Source of the DNA: Leucogyrophana mollusca
Taxonomy: Eukaryota > Basidiomycota > Agaricomycetes > Boletales
Assembly (NCBI GenBank): GCA_021014945.1
Contig: MU266789.1
Location: 1 to 14,294 of the forward strand
Length of the DNA: 14,294 nt
Direction of reading: 5' to 3'
Position 1 is the first letter of the stretch. Every line of letters starts with the position of its first letter. The translations under genes were made by a program, and so were the position numbers. Shown here piece after piece: positions 1-8,628 of the stretch. The notes below the pieces were generated by a model. It was given only the letters and a program-made list of their open reading frames with translations. It searched no databases and was not told the origin of the DNA.

Positions 1-366
1 CATTCTATTGGTAGTGACTTATAATCAACTCATGATGATCAGCAGATGGTCTGTTGTGACAACTGTTTGTATAAACAGCTACTGATAAAAGCGGCCACTA
101 AAATTGATGTACCGGTGGGTGTTGAACTGTTATAAGCAACTACTAATAAAAGCGATCACTATAAGCCATTTACCAGTGTTCACCAGTGTGTGTACTAGTA
201 CTTACTAATACAACATGTGTGTCAGTGCATTATAAGCAATGCCTGGTAAAAGCGGTAACTACAAACTCTTTATCAGTGTTTGTTGGTCCATCATATTTAA
301 ACTACTAATCACAGCGGGCACTACAAACCATTTACCAGTGTTTGTTGGTCTATTATAAGCAATTAC
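1..366. repeat. Degenerate ~60-bp minisatellite, left half
   Basis: Units recur about every 60 bp. Each has a block like TATAAGCAA(T/C)TACTAATAA, an AAAGCGGTCACTA-like block, and a CCATTTACCAGTGTTTGTTGGTC-like stretch (approximate, copies vary). Recognisable TATAAGCA-type anchors lie near 72, 131, 231 and 354. The array reaches the left window edge, so its true extent is unknown. It continues beyond the LINE at 5472. I see no gene in this stretch. Confidence 0.8.
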
Positions 367-367
367 T
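356..367. repeat. Left target-site duplication of the LINE
   Basis: TAAGCAATTACT here is identical to 5472-5483. It directly abuts the T-run that is the LINE poly(A) tail on the other strand. Removing the element plus one copy restores a normal minisatellite unit. The array itself repeats related words, but the exact 12-bp match placed at both element edges supports a real duplication from target-primed insertion. Confidence 0.85.
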
Positions 368-390
368 TTTTTTTTTTTTTTTTTTTTTTT
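367..390 (-). repeat. LINE poly(A) tail (24 T on the plus strand)
   Basis: An uninterrupted run of 24 T, read as poly(A) on the minus strand, at the junction with the target-site duplication. The first T (367) is shared between tail and duplication. Its length and purity point to a fairly recent insertion, since such tails usually shorten and accumulate substitutions. Confidence 0.9.
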
Positions 391-629
391 AATCCTTGTT
401 TATTGTCCTTTGGGGCTAGGCCCTATGTTAGACAAACTATCGTAGAACTACTGCTACTACTGATCTACCACTAATCCTAGAACCATCTCCGCAATGGTTT
501 CCACTCCGGGGAGGGAAACAGTGAGCGCCTTATGAAAGCGATCGAGGTGAAGGAGGCATGCGCCCAGTGTAACTGGGGCAATGCGTATGATGCGTTTTGT
601 AGCGTGGGGTCTGGACCGTCTGTGGGGAC
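391..629 (-). other. LINE 3' UTR
   Basis: About 240 bp lie between the ORF2 stop (TAA on the minus strand at 630-632) and the poly(A) tail. It has no open frame of note. In many LINEs this part is recognised by the element's own reverse transcriptase; I see no obvious conserved hairpin by eye. Confidence 0.6.
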
Positions 630-3600
630 TTAGCGGGTGCTGTCAGGGAGTGATGTGTTGCCGAACGTGCTTTCGAAGCGTCTTGTGCTGGATATGTACT
701 TGAATAGGAGTTTTACGGACTTGGGGTTGTTGAGCAGGGAGGACAGTGTTCGTGAGCGTGGGGGGAGGGCGAGAAACATCGCCGCTCGTTGTCGGGCATA
801 AGCTGGACACGTGAGGATAAAGTGATGAACAGTCTCTTCTCTATCTCCGCAGGCTCTGCACGTGGGGGAGGACGGTTCTACGTCGAGGGCACCAATCTTG
901 TGCAGGTGTTTATTTAATGGGACGTGGTTCGAGCGTAATTGGAACAGGAGGGAGGTGTGGCGGCGGGGGAGCTTGTTGACGAGTTTTTCGAAGTTGCTCG
1001 AGGGGGCCGTCTCATCGATGCTCGCGAGGTGATTATATCGTGGTGATGCCCGTAAGACTGCTGCCGCCTCCTCCTTCAGTTCCTTATTGAAGTGTTGTTT
1101 CAACGCTGATTTACTCCGTGGAAGGTTTTTCCGATGCCCTCTGCGTGATCTGAGCTGAAGTGGTAAGTTGCTCGTTTCGCTGGAGTCGCCCCTGGCTGCT
1201 TCCTTTGCGAGGGTATCGGCCTTCTCGTTCCCCTCGATTCCGATATGCCCTGGTGTCCATCTGACCGTAATGTGCTCCAGTCCGTGCTTGTTCAGTGCCC
1301 GCGTGAGTGCCTTGTCGAAGTAGTCGAGGATGTAATGCCCCGGGCTCATTTTCTGATTGATGGCGGCACGTATTGCGGCTTGGTTGTCTATGCCTATCGC
1401 GATTGATCCTACTCTGTGTCTCTCCGTCCTCAGCAACTCCATCGCCAGCAACATCCCTACCAGCTCACCCTCATATACCGTGTGGTCCTCGCCGCTGCCC
1501 AGGTAATACTTCAGCGTCCTATCTTCCTTGCCTTCCCTCATGAGCACCGCCGCTGCTCCTATACCCCCATCGATCCCTGATCCATCCGAGAAAATATGAA
1601 CTTCTTCTTCCGCTAAGGCGTCCGCTGTAAGGGCCGAGGCGTCGTCTTTGGTGATTTCCGCTACCAGAGGAGTGTCCGACGCTGGGTGGTTGCGAACGGG
1701 TTTGGTCTTTTCCGTCTCGTCTGGGTTGATGCCAAAGGTGTGGAATAGTTCGTGGAGGGGGGCGCGGTGTCGGCATCGGTAGTGCTTTGCCGCTCTCCTT
1801 ATTTCCTTTGCCAGAGGGTGCGGTTCCGTGATCGTAGCCATCCGTAGGGTTGCCCTAAAGCAAGTCTTTCGTAGGAGTTGCTGGAATGGGAGGAGGTTGG
1901 CGTGGGCGTCCAGAACGTCGGTAGCCGAGGTGCGCATTCCCCCTGTCATCGAGATCGTTGCTAGCCGTTGGACCCTTGCCATCTTTTTCGCTATTCCCCG
2001 CGCGCCTTTCCCGTCCTCCTTCTTCCCTCGCCCTCTCCCCAGTAGTTTCGAAGCCCACACGTCCGCCCCGTACAACATCTTTGGGACTACCACCCCTCCA
2101 TACAATCTCTTCATCGGTCCCATTCTTACACCCTTCTTCGGTCTCGTCATCCTTCTACTTGCTAATACGTATTTCGTCCCTTTCGCTAGTGCGTATGATG
2201 CGTGCTCGTCAAAACATAGTTCTTGGTCGATAATGATGCCTAGGAATTTATGCGCGTTCGTCGGTTGGATGTTCTGGCGGTTGACTGTTATGGGGATGCG
2301 CGGTACCGGAATTGACGTGGCCCTCATTGTGGGGTCCGGTACGCGTCTCTGCGAGGCGCAGACCAATGCCGTTTTTTCTAACTCGAATTCTACGTTCTGT
2401 TCCCTGCTCCACTCGAGCGCCCCTCCGCGTTTTTCCATCATCCTGACTAGTTTTGCGTGGGCCTCTTGAAAGGATCTCCCTCTGGCTGCTAGAAGCGTGT
2501 CGTCGATAAATCCTAGGATAAGTTCTCCTTTTCTTCGGTCAGCAATATCAAGCAGGTCTGAGTTGTAGAAGAGGAAGGCGATGACCGATAAGGGACAGCC
2601 CTGGTCTATACCGTTGCCCACTCCGAAGATCTCTGATATGAAACTGTCGAATATGAGCTTGGTCTGCCTGTCGTCTAACCTCCTTCTGAACCACTCTACG
2701 TATTCGATCAGGACCCCGCGTTTGCGCATATTGTGTAGTAGGCGTTCGATGATTACGCTAGGGAAGGCGGCCTTGACGTCTAGAAAAAGCATTGATACGT
2801 ATTTGTCAGTAGGATGAGCCCAAGCGTCCTTCGTGAATTTAGTGAGAAGATGGATGGAGTCAACCGTGGAGCGGCCGGGCCGCCCTCCGAAGTGAGTATC
2901 CGCCAGCATCTGGTGCTCCTCTGCGATGTACACAAGGGTCTCTGCTACGCATGAAGAGAGAATCTTGGCCATGGTGTCGATGAGTGTTATTGGCCTATAC
3001 GCCTTCGTTGCTGAGTAGTCTGGGCGTCCCGGTTTGCGTAGGACAATAGTGGCCGAGAGTTTCCATTCTCTGGGGTAGACACCGAGTGTGAACGTCGCCC
3101 GAAACAGTGGGCCCATGTAGGGTATCAATGTTTCTGCGCAGTGTGTAAAGACGGAGTTGCTGATACCGTTGGGTCCTGGTGCTTTATAGGGAGATAGCTT
3201 CTTGATGGCTCTGAGGATCTGCGCGTCTGAGACATTCACGAATTCGCAAGCTGGGGGGGGGTAAGCGTAGTTAGGGTCGATGTGCGTGTCCTCCGGTGGT
3301 TTCCGGAAGAATGTGTTGTAGAGTGCCTCGCTCTTCGCTGCGTTATCCGTTACTTCTGCGGTCCCTTGCCCGTTAGGGTTTGGGACTTTGAGGGTGGGGA
3401 TACGCGCGTGAGCGAGGTCGGACGGGGAGTCTGCGATGTACCTGTGGATCTGCCAGATATTGTCAGCGTCTACTGTTTCAAGATACTCCCTCCAGTGCTC
3501 TTCTTTGGACGACTTGATTGACTCCGCATAGGCGTTGCGTTCACGTCTATATTGTTCGTGTACTGGGTCTTCGCGACGGTCCCTCCACTCATAGGCCTTA

Positions 3601-4727
3601 CGCTCTAGTTTCTTAAGGTTCGTTTTCATCTTGTCAAGATCCTTTGTCCACCAGCGTTTTGCGAACGGGGACGGTTTGGTGAGGGGTACGCAAGCGTCGA
3701 CTGTTCTGTTGATCGCGCTGGTTAGATGATCGAACACCTCCTGGAATTCAGCTTCATTCTCTGGGTCGCTAGGGGCTGGTATGCGGTTCACTTCGGTTTG
3801 TAGGGTCTTCCTGAATTTTTCCCAGTCGACCGCTCTGTAATTCCGTTTTGGCTCGTTGTCTATTCGGCTGGGTTCGAGGTCGATCGTACTGAGGATGGGG
3901 AAGTGATCAGTTTTGACCGGGCGCAGATGTGGGGCAACTGCGCATGTGACGAAGGAGTCGATTAGGTCTGTGCTGCCGAAGACATTATCTGGGCGGGTGT
4001 AGTTTTTGGTATTACAAGCTTCCAGGGTAGGGACGTGTCTGGGGAGGGCCATCGACATGTCGTAGTTCGCTATGAGGTGAATAAGCGGGTCCGCTGCGTC
4101 CAGCTGGGCTGGGGTGAGGAGGTGTCCATTCGTGGGGTCCTCCCACATCGGGTGATGGCGGTTGAAATCGCCAAGCCAAACCATTTTGCAAGGGTGGTCT
4201 GGGTCGGTGTTGTTCCTGGGCTGTCTGTCGTGGTTTGCTTGCTCTAGGATCAGGTGTTTGTCTAGGGCTGTAAGGGCATTAGCGTGCTCGCAGTGGTTAT
4301 ATACATTATACAGGCGTATCGTGCCGGAGGTTCCTTCTATCTCGATGGCAGTTATGTCTGGGCTGTCAAGGGTGACCGCCCTCCAATTGTTCTTCGAGAG
4401 GGCCTTGTTTATGAGTATAACTGAGCGAGTGTCGGAGGGTTTAGTGAAATGAGTGGAGGGGTATACAACGTCCCACTTGCTGTTCACGGTGGTTACATTG
4501 ACGAAATTAATTACTAATTTATTAAGTGCTATACCATTATTTGGTAAAGATTTAGTAGAACTTATTTGGGGTGGATTTTCTGTAATGTGGGGTTCCTGTA
4601 TAGTGATGATATCGTAGTCTGAGGGATTGGCTGAGCGAAGGAGGTCGCTCTGTCCTGTGAGGGATTTGTTGATGTTTTGCTGCCATATTCTGAGCGTGTT
4701 ATTGTTTTGTGGCCGACGTTCGTTCAT
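630..4727 (-). CDS. LINE ORF2: endonuclease / reverse transcriptase / RNase H polyprotein
   Basis: An uninterrupted 1365-residue protein that would nick target DNA and copy its own RNA into the cut. The N-terminal endonuclease-exonuclease-phosphatase domain spans roughly residues 10-290, with QQNINKS near the start, IQEP, GDFN at 186-189 and TDHFP at 273-277. The reverse transcriptase spans roughly 500-780. It has KAPGPNG near 515, FLDVKAAF with catalytic D650, GIDQGCPLS near 705 and the FIDD box with D742 and D743; FIDD replaces the more usual YADD. The RNase H domain spans about 1040-1175, with D1048, E1088, D1114 and D1171 all present. A C-terminal CCHC-type motif uses C1290, C1293, H1301/H1302 and C1307. 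The start ATG (4725-4727) overlaps the ORF1 stop as ATGA. All key residues are kept and no stop or frameshift is seen, so this copy's ORF2 may still be functional or was so recently. Confidence 0.95.
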   Translation of the reverse strand: MNERRPQNNNTLRIWQQNINKSLTGQSDLLRSANPSDYDIITIQEPHITENPPQISSTKSLPNNGIALNKLVINFVNVTTVNSKWDVVYPSTHFTKPSDTRSVILINKALSKNNWRAVTLDSPDITAIEIEGTSGTIRLYNVYNHCEHANALTALDKHLILEQANHDRQPRNNTDPDHPCKMVWLGDFNRHHPMWEDPTNGHLLTPAQLDAADPLIHLIANYDMSMALPRHVPTLEACNTKNYTRPDNVFGSTDLIDSFVTCAVAPHLRPVKTDHFPILSTIDLEPSRIDNEPKRNYRAVDWEKFRKTLQTEVNRIPAPSDPENEAEFQEVFDHLTSAINRTVDACVPLTKPSPFAKRWWTKDLDKMKTNLKKLERKAYEWRDRREDPVHEQYRRERNAYAESIKSSKEEHWREYLETVDADNIWQIHRYIADSPSDLAHARIPTLKVPNPNGQGTAEVTDNAAKSEALYNTFFRKPPEDTHIDPNYAYPPPACEFVNVSDAQILRAIKKLSPYKAPGPNGISNSVFTHCAETLIPYMGPLFRATFTLGVYPREWKLSATIVLRKPGRPDYSATKAYRPITLIDTMAKILSSCVAETLVYIAEEHQMLADTHFGGRPGRSTVDSIHLLTKFTKDAWAHPTDKYVSMLFLDVKAAFPSVIIERLLHNMRKRGVLIEYVEWFRRRLDDRQTKLIFDSFISEIFGVGNGIDQGCPLSVIAFLFYNSDLLDIADRRKGELILGFIDDTLLAARGRSFQEAHAKLVRMMEKRGGALEWSREQNVEFELEKTALVCASQRRVPDPTMRATSIPVPRIPITVNRQNIQPTNAHKFLGIIIDQELCFDEHASYALAKGTKYVLASRRMTRPKKGVRMGPMKRLYGGVVVPKMLYGADVWASKLLGRGRGKKEDGKGARGIAKKMARVQRLATISMTGGMRTSATDVLDAHANLLPFQQLLRKTCFRATLRMATITEPHPLAKEIRRAAKHYRCRHRAPLHELFHTFGINPDETEKTKPVRNHPASDTPLVAEITKDDASALTADALAEEEVHIFSDGSGIDGGIGAAAVLMREGKEDRTLKYYLGSGEDHTVYEGELVGMLLAMELLRTERHRVGSIAIGIDNQAAIRAAINQKMSPGHYILDYFDKALTRALNKHGLEHITVRWTPGHIGIEGNEKADTLAKEAARGDSSETSNLPLQLRSRRGHRKNLPRSKSALKQHFNKELKEEAAAVLRASPRYNHLASIDETAPSSNFEKLVNKLPRRHTSLLFQLRSNHVPLNKHLHKIGALDVEPSSPTCRACGDREETVHHFILTCPAYARQRAAMFLALPPRSRTLSSLLNNPKSVKLLFKYISSTRRFESTFGNTSLPDSTR

Positions 4728-5471
4728 GGGGACGAGGATGGGGAACGGTTTCTGGCGCTAACTGGGGGTGATGAGACGGCGCGAGAGCGTGAGCGAGAGC
4801 TAGAGCTGGATGATTCTGGGGCCTTGACGGAGGGTGGTTGGGATTGGGGTGTCCCGGAGTCTGGGTCTTGCTCTATGGGTTCGTCGCTCCAGCGTGTACT
4901 TCCTTGAGTTTGCTTAGGCGGGGCCGCTGGTCGTCTCCAGCTCTCGGGCAGTTGCGTTTGGGTCTTAGCGCCTTGGGTGCGTGTGCTGTACCCTGCGTCT
5001 CTGTGCCCGACGTCTGGGTTGGTGTTCTCTTGCGCCTTACCCTTGCCCTTTCCGGTCTTGTTCTGCCGGTTGCGCTCGACCCGCTTCCATCCGTAGCTTT
5101 GCTCTGGCTCCTGCGGGGCGTCTACCTGACCCGTGCCCCATGGGTCATGGGGTCCAGGGATAGTCTCCCAGGAGGCCGGGTCAGCCGTCGGGAAGAAGCG
5201 GTACAGGGCCTCTGCGTTGCGGGACTGGTGTCTTGCCAGGCATTCAAGGAATGCGGGGCATTCTCTGTCCCATGATGCGTGGCCCCCGTCTCGGCAGTTA
5301 ACACAATAGCGTTTTCCCGGGTCGGTGTTATCACACTCCGATGTTCTATGTTCATCTCCGCAGGTGCCGCAAGTGTCGTGGTCATTGGGGCATTGCGCTG
5401 CGAAGTGATCACCCCTCAGCGAGTGACATTTTAGACACCTGGCTGGTTCCGGCATGAGTTTCCGCGCTTGT
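4724..5471 (-). CDS. LINE ORF1 C-terminal part: zinc-knuckle, Gag-like RNA-binding protein (partial)
   Basis: A Met at 5455 opens 243 residues, but the frame stays open upstream through QARKL to the element edge at 5471, so this is a truncated ORF1 and the Met is probably internal. Three zinc knuckles follow directly: C7-x2-C10-x6-H17-x4-C22, C29-x2-C32-x3-H36-x4-C41 and C51-x2-C54-x4-H59-x6-C66. They should bind the element RNA in the ribonucleoprotein. The middle part is basic and Gln/Gly-rich. The tail is rich in Ser-Arg and Ser-Pro and looks disordered. The stop TGA (4724-4726) overlaps the ORF2 ATG by two bases, suggesting coupled translation. LINEs of this group usually have a longer ORF1 with an N-terminal domain, which is absent here. 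Confidence 0.88.
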
Positions 5472-5483
5472 TAAGCAATTACT
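5472..5483. repeat. Right target-site duplication of the LINE
   Basis: TAAGCAATTACT, identical to 356-367, begins where the ORF1 frame ends. It marks the truncated 5' end of the LINE. Confidence 0.85.
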
Positions 5484-5760
5484 AATAACAGTGGTCGCTA
5501 CAAGTGATTACTAATACTGGTAATTACTCACTGGTAATTACTAATAAAGCAGTCACTACAAAGCATTGATTAGTTCACTAGCAGTGGTTAGCCCATTATA
5601 AGCAATCATTAATAGCAGCGGTGTTTATTAGTGTTTGTTAGTGTTTGTTAGTCCATTATAAGCAATTATTGATGAAAGCGGTGTTTACTAGTGTTTACTA
5701 GTGTTTACTAGTATTTGTTAGTTCATTATAACTGATTACTAATCTATGGAGTCACTACAC
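5472..5760. repeat. Degenerate ~60-bp minisatellite, right half, with 10-bp subrepeats
   Basis: This continues the array seen at 1-366. From 5621 it resolves into 10-bp blocks: GTGTTTATTA, GTGTTTGTTA twice, GTCCATTATA, AGCAATTATT, GATGAAAGCG (exactly 60 bp). Then GTGTTTACTA occurs three times at 5681-5710, with related decamers after it. The 60-bp unit is thus six decamers, two or three of them near-identical. Beyond about 5760 the pattern fades into AT-rich sequence (to about 5880) in which I see no gene. Confidence 0.8.
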
Positions 5761-5889
5761 ACCATTTACTAGTCTTGACTAGCCTTTCACTAGCACTTTC
5801 GGATATATCCTATTGTCACTATTTATTTGTGATTATTTACTGCTATTTTTATTTATGTAATAATTTAATTTAGCTGAACCCATTTGCAT

Positions 5890-6100
5890 ATTGGCCCACT
5901 GGGTCGACCTGAAGTGCCCCATGTTGTCCCACAAAAATGGGCCAATTAAATGGACCCACAAACCGGTGGGATAATGGGCCAATACTGGCTGGTCCTTTTG
6001 GGCCCCTGTGGGACCCTATTCACTTTTTGGCCCACTCTATAGGCCAAAACCTGTGGTTCAACCACAGGGTAGAGGACCCATGGTGACTTCAGGTCATCTT
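5890..6100. repeat. Inverted-repeat-rich segment, possible foldback/MITE-like element
   Basis: GACCTGAAGT at 5906-5915 has its exact reverse complement at 6086-6095. Nested inside are TTGGCCCA (5891-5898, 6027-6034) and its complement TGGGCCAA (5938-5945, 5975-5982), and a near-perfect hairpin CCTGTGGTT-C-AACCACAGG at 6050-6068. No coding frame is convincing. It could be a non-autonomous element or a subterminal part of the neighbouring hAT, whose other end is also GGCC-rich. No target duplication was found, so the boundaries are guesses. Confidence 0.4.
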
Positions 6101-6488
6101 TATAACGATAGGCACGCACGAAGTTGGATTTGTTGGCATGGAGCAGGATGATGGCAGACATAGCGGATATGCGGTGGGCATCAAGTGATGGGCGTCGGGA
6201 TTTGGTAAACGTGGTTGTGGCGGGTGTGGTAGTGGGCATCTGAATGTGATAGGTGGTGGGGAAAATGAAAAAGACGCACGTCTACAAATAATCGTCATGT
6301 TACGTGATTGCCGTGATGAATGCCAGTGTGGTGCGATAAGACAAATTGAGCGAGCGGAGATCATCTGTATTGGGAATTAATGAGTGAAGGATCGTCCTGT
6401 GCTGCATTTGGCATCGTATATTCGTCAATAATCAATGTTCTTGCTACCAAACACTTTTGGTGCATGACACTGCCGGTGTCACTTTGTC
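6101..6488. other. Unassigned stretch, probably decayed hAT 3' region
   Basis: Downstream of the last recognisable hAT exon. The minus-strand frames here contain stops and match no part of the expected transposase C-terminus that I can recognise. No hAT terminal repeat or 8-bp target duplication is visible on this side. I see nothing else in it. Confidence 0.3.
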
Positions 6489-8326
6489 TCAAACCTGGAT
6501 AGGTTTGAACAACTGCTTTCGTTTCGCCGAAGAGTGCTCCTTTGCGTGACTTGTAGTCAGTTCGAGAAATGAGAATGTCTGTTGACCGCACCTTGGCTGA
6601 GATAGTTCGCACAAGTCCCACTTTGTTGCGGTGTCCTTTGCTTGTATTGACGTCGGCAGGGGTATGGTCACTAGAGACCTTTGGGACGTAGTATGGTGAT
6701 TTGCTGTAAGTGCCGATCAATGCTTGGGTAGCGAGGTTGATGACGTGGGCTAGGCAACTGCGGGGGGGTCAATAAAAGCACACATATTAGAGATTCGATC
6801 TTACTCACTTGATTTGTCACTTCACACTGTCAAATTTCTTGCCCGTAAGGTTGGAGTAGTGAACAGCAAACTCTTTCAGCATTGTGCCGTTGTTCTTCGC
6901 ATTGTTGCATGTTATGTGGCCGACCTAGGCCAGGGTGATCAGTGAATATAACAGGTCGTTGTTGCAAGATGACGGGGATATATACTATACCTTGTGTGCT
7001 ATGCCTACACGATCAACGACTTTATATAATGCCTGTCCACACCACTTGCTGTTGTGCGCATTGTTCAAACGAGTGAATCCCAGAAGTGCGGATTCAAGCT
7101 TCCAGACAGTGGTTACAGCCTCCTCAATCCAATGGCCCATGACTGCAAAATACCTGTCTGTGTTGATGGCTTGCCATGCGTCACATGTGAGATTGATAGC
7201 ACCACTGACAATGGCACTCTGGGAATGAAACTCGAATGAACGGCTGCATAATGCCCGGCTATTTATACTCACATTCAGCCACTGGCGAAGTCGTGCAAGG
7301 TTGTCTTTAAATAATTGTATAATCTCATTGCAGGTTGTTTTGCGACCAGGAATTTTGACACCCTTGGTAGCATGGGATGCAATATCTATCATTTCCTTGA
7401 ATTTTGGGTGTTGGAGTGCTTGGACGGGCTGGTAACAGTTTTGAGCTGATGTGTACCATCGGAGAGAAGGGTCCAACACACCTGGTCAGTGGCTACAAGC
7501 CACTTGAATGCCGCTCGCTGGAATAGCTTATGTGTATACTTCACGATCCTTGGTCGTTCCTTAAGGTGGGGCTCGATACGTGACTGTTCTACCTTAGCTG
7601 CTTCTTCTTTGCGCTTCTTGATGTCGCCAGGCAAACATGACTCGAAGCCGTTCTTCTCCGCCCATGCTCGATAGACACCCTGTCAAACATGAATGGGATG
7701 AGTAGATAGCATTATGAAAAGATTTGAACTCACTGAATGTTTGGCCTCACAATGGCGACGGCATGTCATGATCTCATTGATGGTCGACATCACGCGACTT
7801 GTCCTCACGTGAAGGCGTTGTGTTGTCAGTCTGCCCAACCTCGATGTCCTTCAGGAACCCTGACTCGTCTTCTTCATCTATAGCCAATGTCGACGTGATG
7901 CGGTGTTTCTTTGCTGTGAGTGGTTCGAACAACCGAAATGGAATGTTAGAAATAGATACTAGACTCACCAGGTTTTTTCTTCGTGGGCTGTGGATCTTTG
8001 TCATCAGAATCAGTTACCTCCATAATGCTGACACCACGCTTTGGAGGTTCCGGCACATCCGAGTGTGTTTTGGTGGCCAGATGGGTGCTGGCAATGTTGT
8101 CAGTGGGGGATACATGCCTTGGTGATTTGGTAGCGTCACGAGGAGTGGGATGTGGAATTGAGGCTGTTGCAGCAGCATGCAGTTGATCAACAGCACATTT
8201 TTGGAATGAAAGTTCCGGGCACTCGGCGTTGTCGGGATCTGCCAACTTGCTGGCAAGCTTTGATTGGCGCTGAGGACGAGCGCTTGCAGATGTGTCTTCA
8301 TCATCGCTAACAATACACCTTGCCAT
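6489..8326 (-). pseudogene. hAT transposase pseudogene, eight traceable exons
   Basis: Exons on the minus strand: 8326-7969, 7913-7734, 7679-7482, 7428-7273, 7218-6991, 6924-6809, 6757-6592 and 6539-6489, separated by 51-66 nt introns with GT-AG ends. The Met at 8326 (MARCIVSDDED) starts an acidic, then Lys-rich N-terminus. Exon 2 reads into TGA at 7774-7776, and the second half of a BED-type zinc finger (RRHCEAKH) resumes in another frame; the CxxC half is missing. Exon 5 keeps the core LTCDAWQ ... YFAVMGHWIEE ... GFTRLNNAHN. Exon 6 has HITCNNAKNN, where hAT proteins normally have Asp in CDNA. There is a TGA at 6817-6819 and a final TGA at 6489-6491, after which no homology is visible. The C-terminal dimerisation region is absent. 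It cannot encode an active enzyme. Family assignment comes from motif recognition. Confidence 0.82.
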
Positions 8327-8463
8327 GGTACGTAAATGGCATGTGTGCCTCCACCTGCAAAAAAAAGGTCTGAGTCCGGCAGGTATAACTGGATAGCTGT
8401 CAATGTCCGGCAACCCGGCATTCTCGAGTGGGAGATGCTCACCTCTGTAGGTAGCAAAGCCGT

Positions 8464-8609
8464 GGCCTGACGGCTTGGCCATGGCCTACATATTGCAGTG
8501 GTCGGGCCAAGGCCAACCTCAAGTCAGTACTGAGGGCCTGGCCTGTCCTGGCCTATTTTGGCCTGGCCCAGCTGGCCTGACGGCCTGAAGCCAGGCCAGA
8601 ACAACACTA
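8464..8609. repeat. hAT subterminal GGCC motif array and terminus
   Basis: Thirteen GGCC tetramers fall within 134 bp (8464-8597), often as CTGGCCTG or TTGGCC and on both strands since GGCC is palindromic. It is followed by GAACAACACTA at the presumed element tip (8609). hAT elements such as Ac carry clustered short subterminal motifs bound by the transposase; the role here is inferred from that precedent. The flanking CTCATGAG (8610-8617) would be the target duplication but has no partner in the window. Confidence 0.55.
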
Positions 8610-8628
8610 CTCATGAGTACCCGGTATG

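Larger units (their letters stand above)
367..5471 (-). mobile_element. Non-LTR retrotransposon (LINE, RNase H-bearing, Tad1/I-like), 5'-truncated
   Basis: The element reads on the minus strand. Its 3' end is a run of 24 T at 367-390 (the poly(A) tail), followed inward by a roughly 240-bp 3' UTR (391-629), ORF2 and ORF1. It is bounded by a 12-bp target-site duplication. The ORF1 frame is open right up to the 5' boundary near 5471, so the N-terminal part of ORF1 and the 5' UTR are missing, as expected from incomplete reverse transcription. Domain order endonuclease-RT-RNase H plus CCHC is typical of Tad1 and I-group elements; fungal ones are mostly placed in Tad1. The exact clade is inferred from domain content, not from a tree. 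Its GC content is visibly higher than that of the flanking array. Confidence 0.93.
6489..8609 (-). mobile_element. Degenerate hAT (Ac-like) DNA transposon
   Basis: A minus-strand element holding a broken hAT transposase gene and, at its 5' end, a GGCC-rich subterminal array that finishes with TAGTGTTGTT on the minus strand near 8600-8609. The matching 3' terminus and the 8-bp target duplication were not found, so the left limit given is simply the last recognisable coding position. The right edge lies only about 20 bp from the 83-bp inverted repeat that opens the next element. Confidence 0.7.

Noticed and set aside
1..366. CRISPR-like array
   Set aside because: The repeats are degenerate with no constant repeat/unique spacer alternation, and the window is eukaryotic by its introns and elements.
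1828..2469. 213-codon plus-strand open frame opposite LINE ORF2
   Set aside because: It lies wholly antisense to the conserved RT-to-RNase H linker of ORF2, has no recognisable domain, and follows from the high GC content of the element.
4677..5275. Plus-strand open frames opposite LINE ORF1
   Set aside because: Low-complexity Leu/Arg/Ala-rich shadows of the zinc-knuckle ORF1; no motif and no promoter signal.
8327..8482. Upstream Met (8482) for the hAT transposase
   Set aside because: The extension runs through GGCC-rich terminal sequence and looks non-coding, while Met 8326 begins an acidic N-terminus typical for the family.
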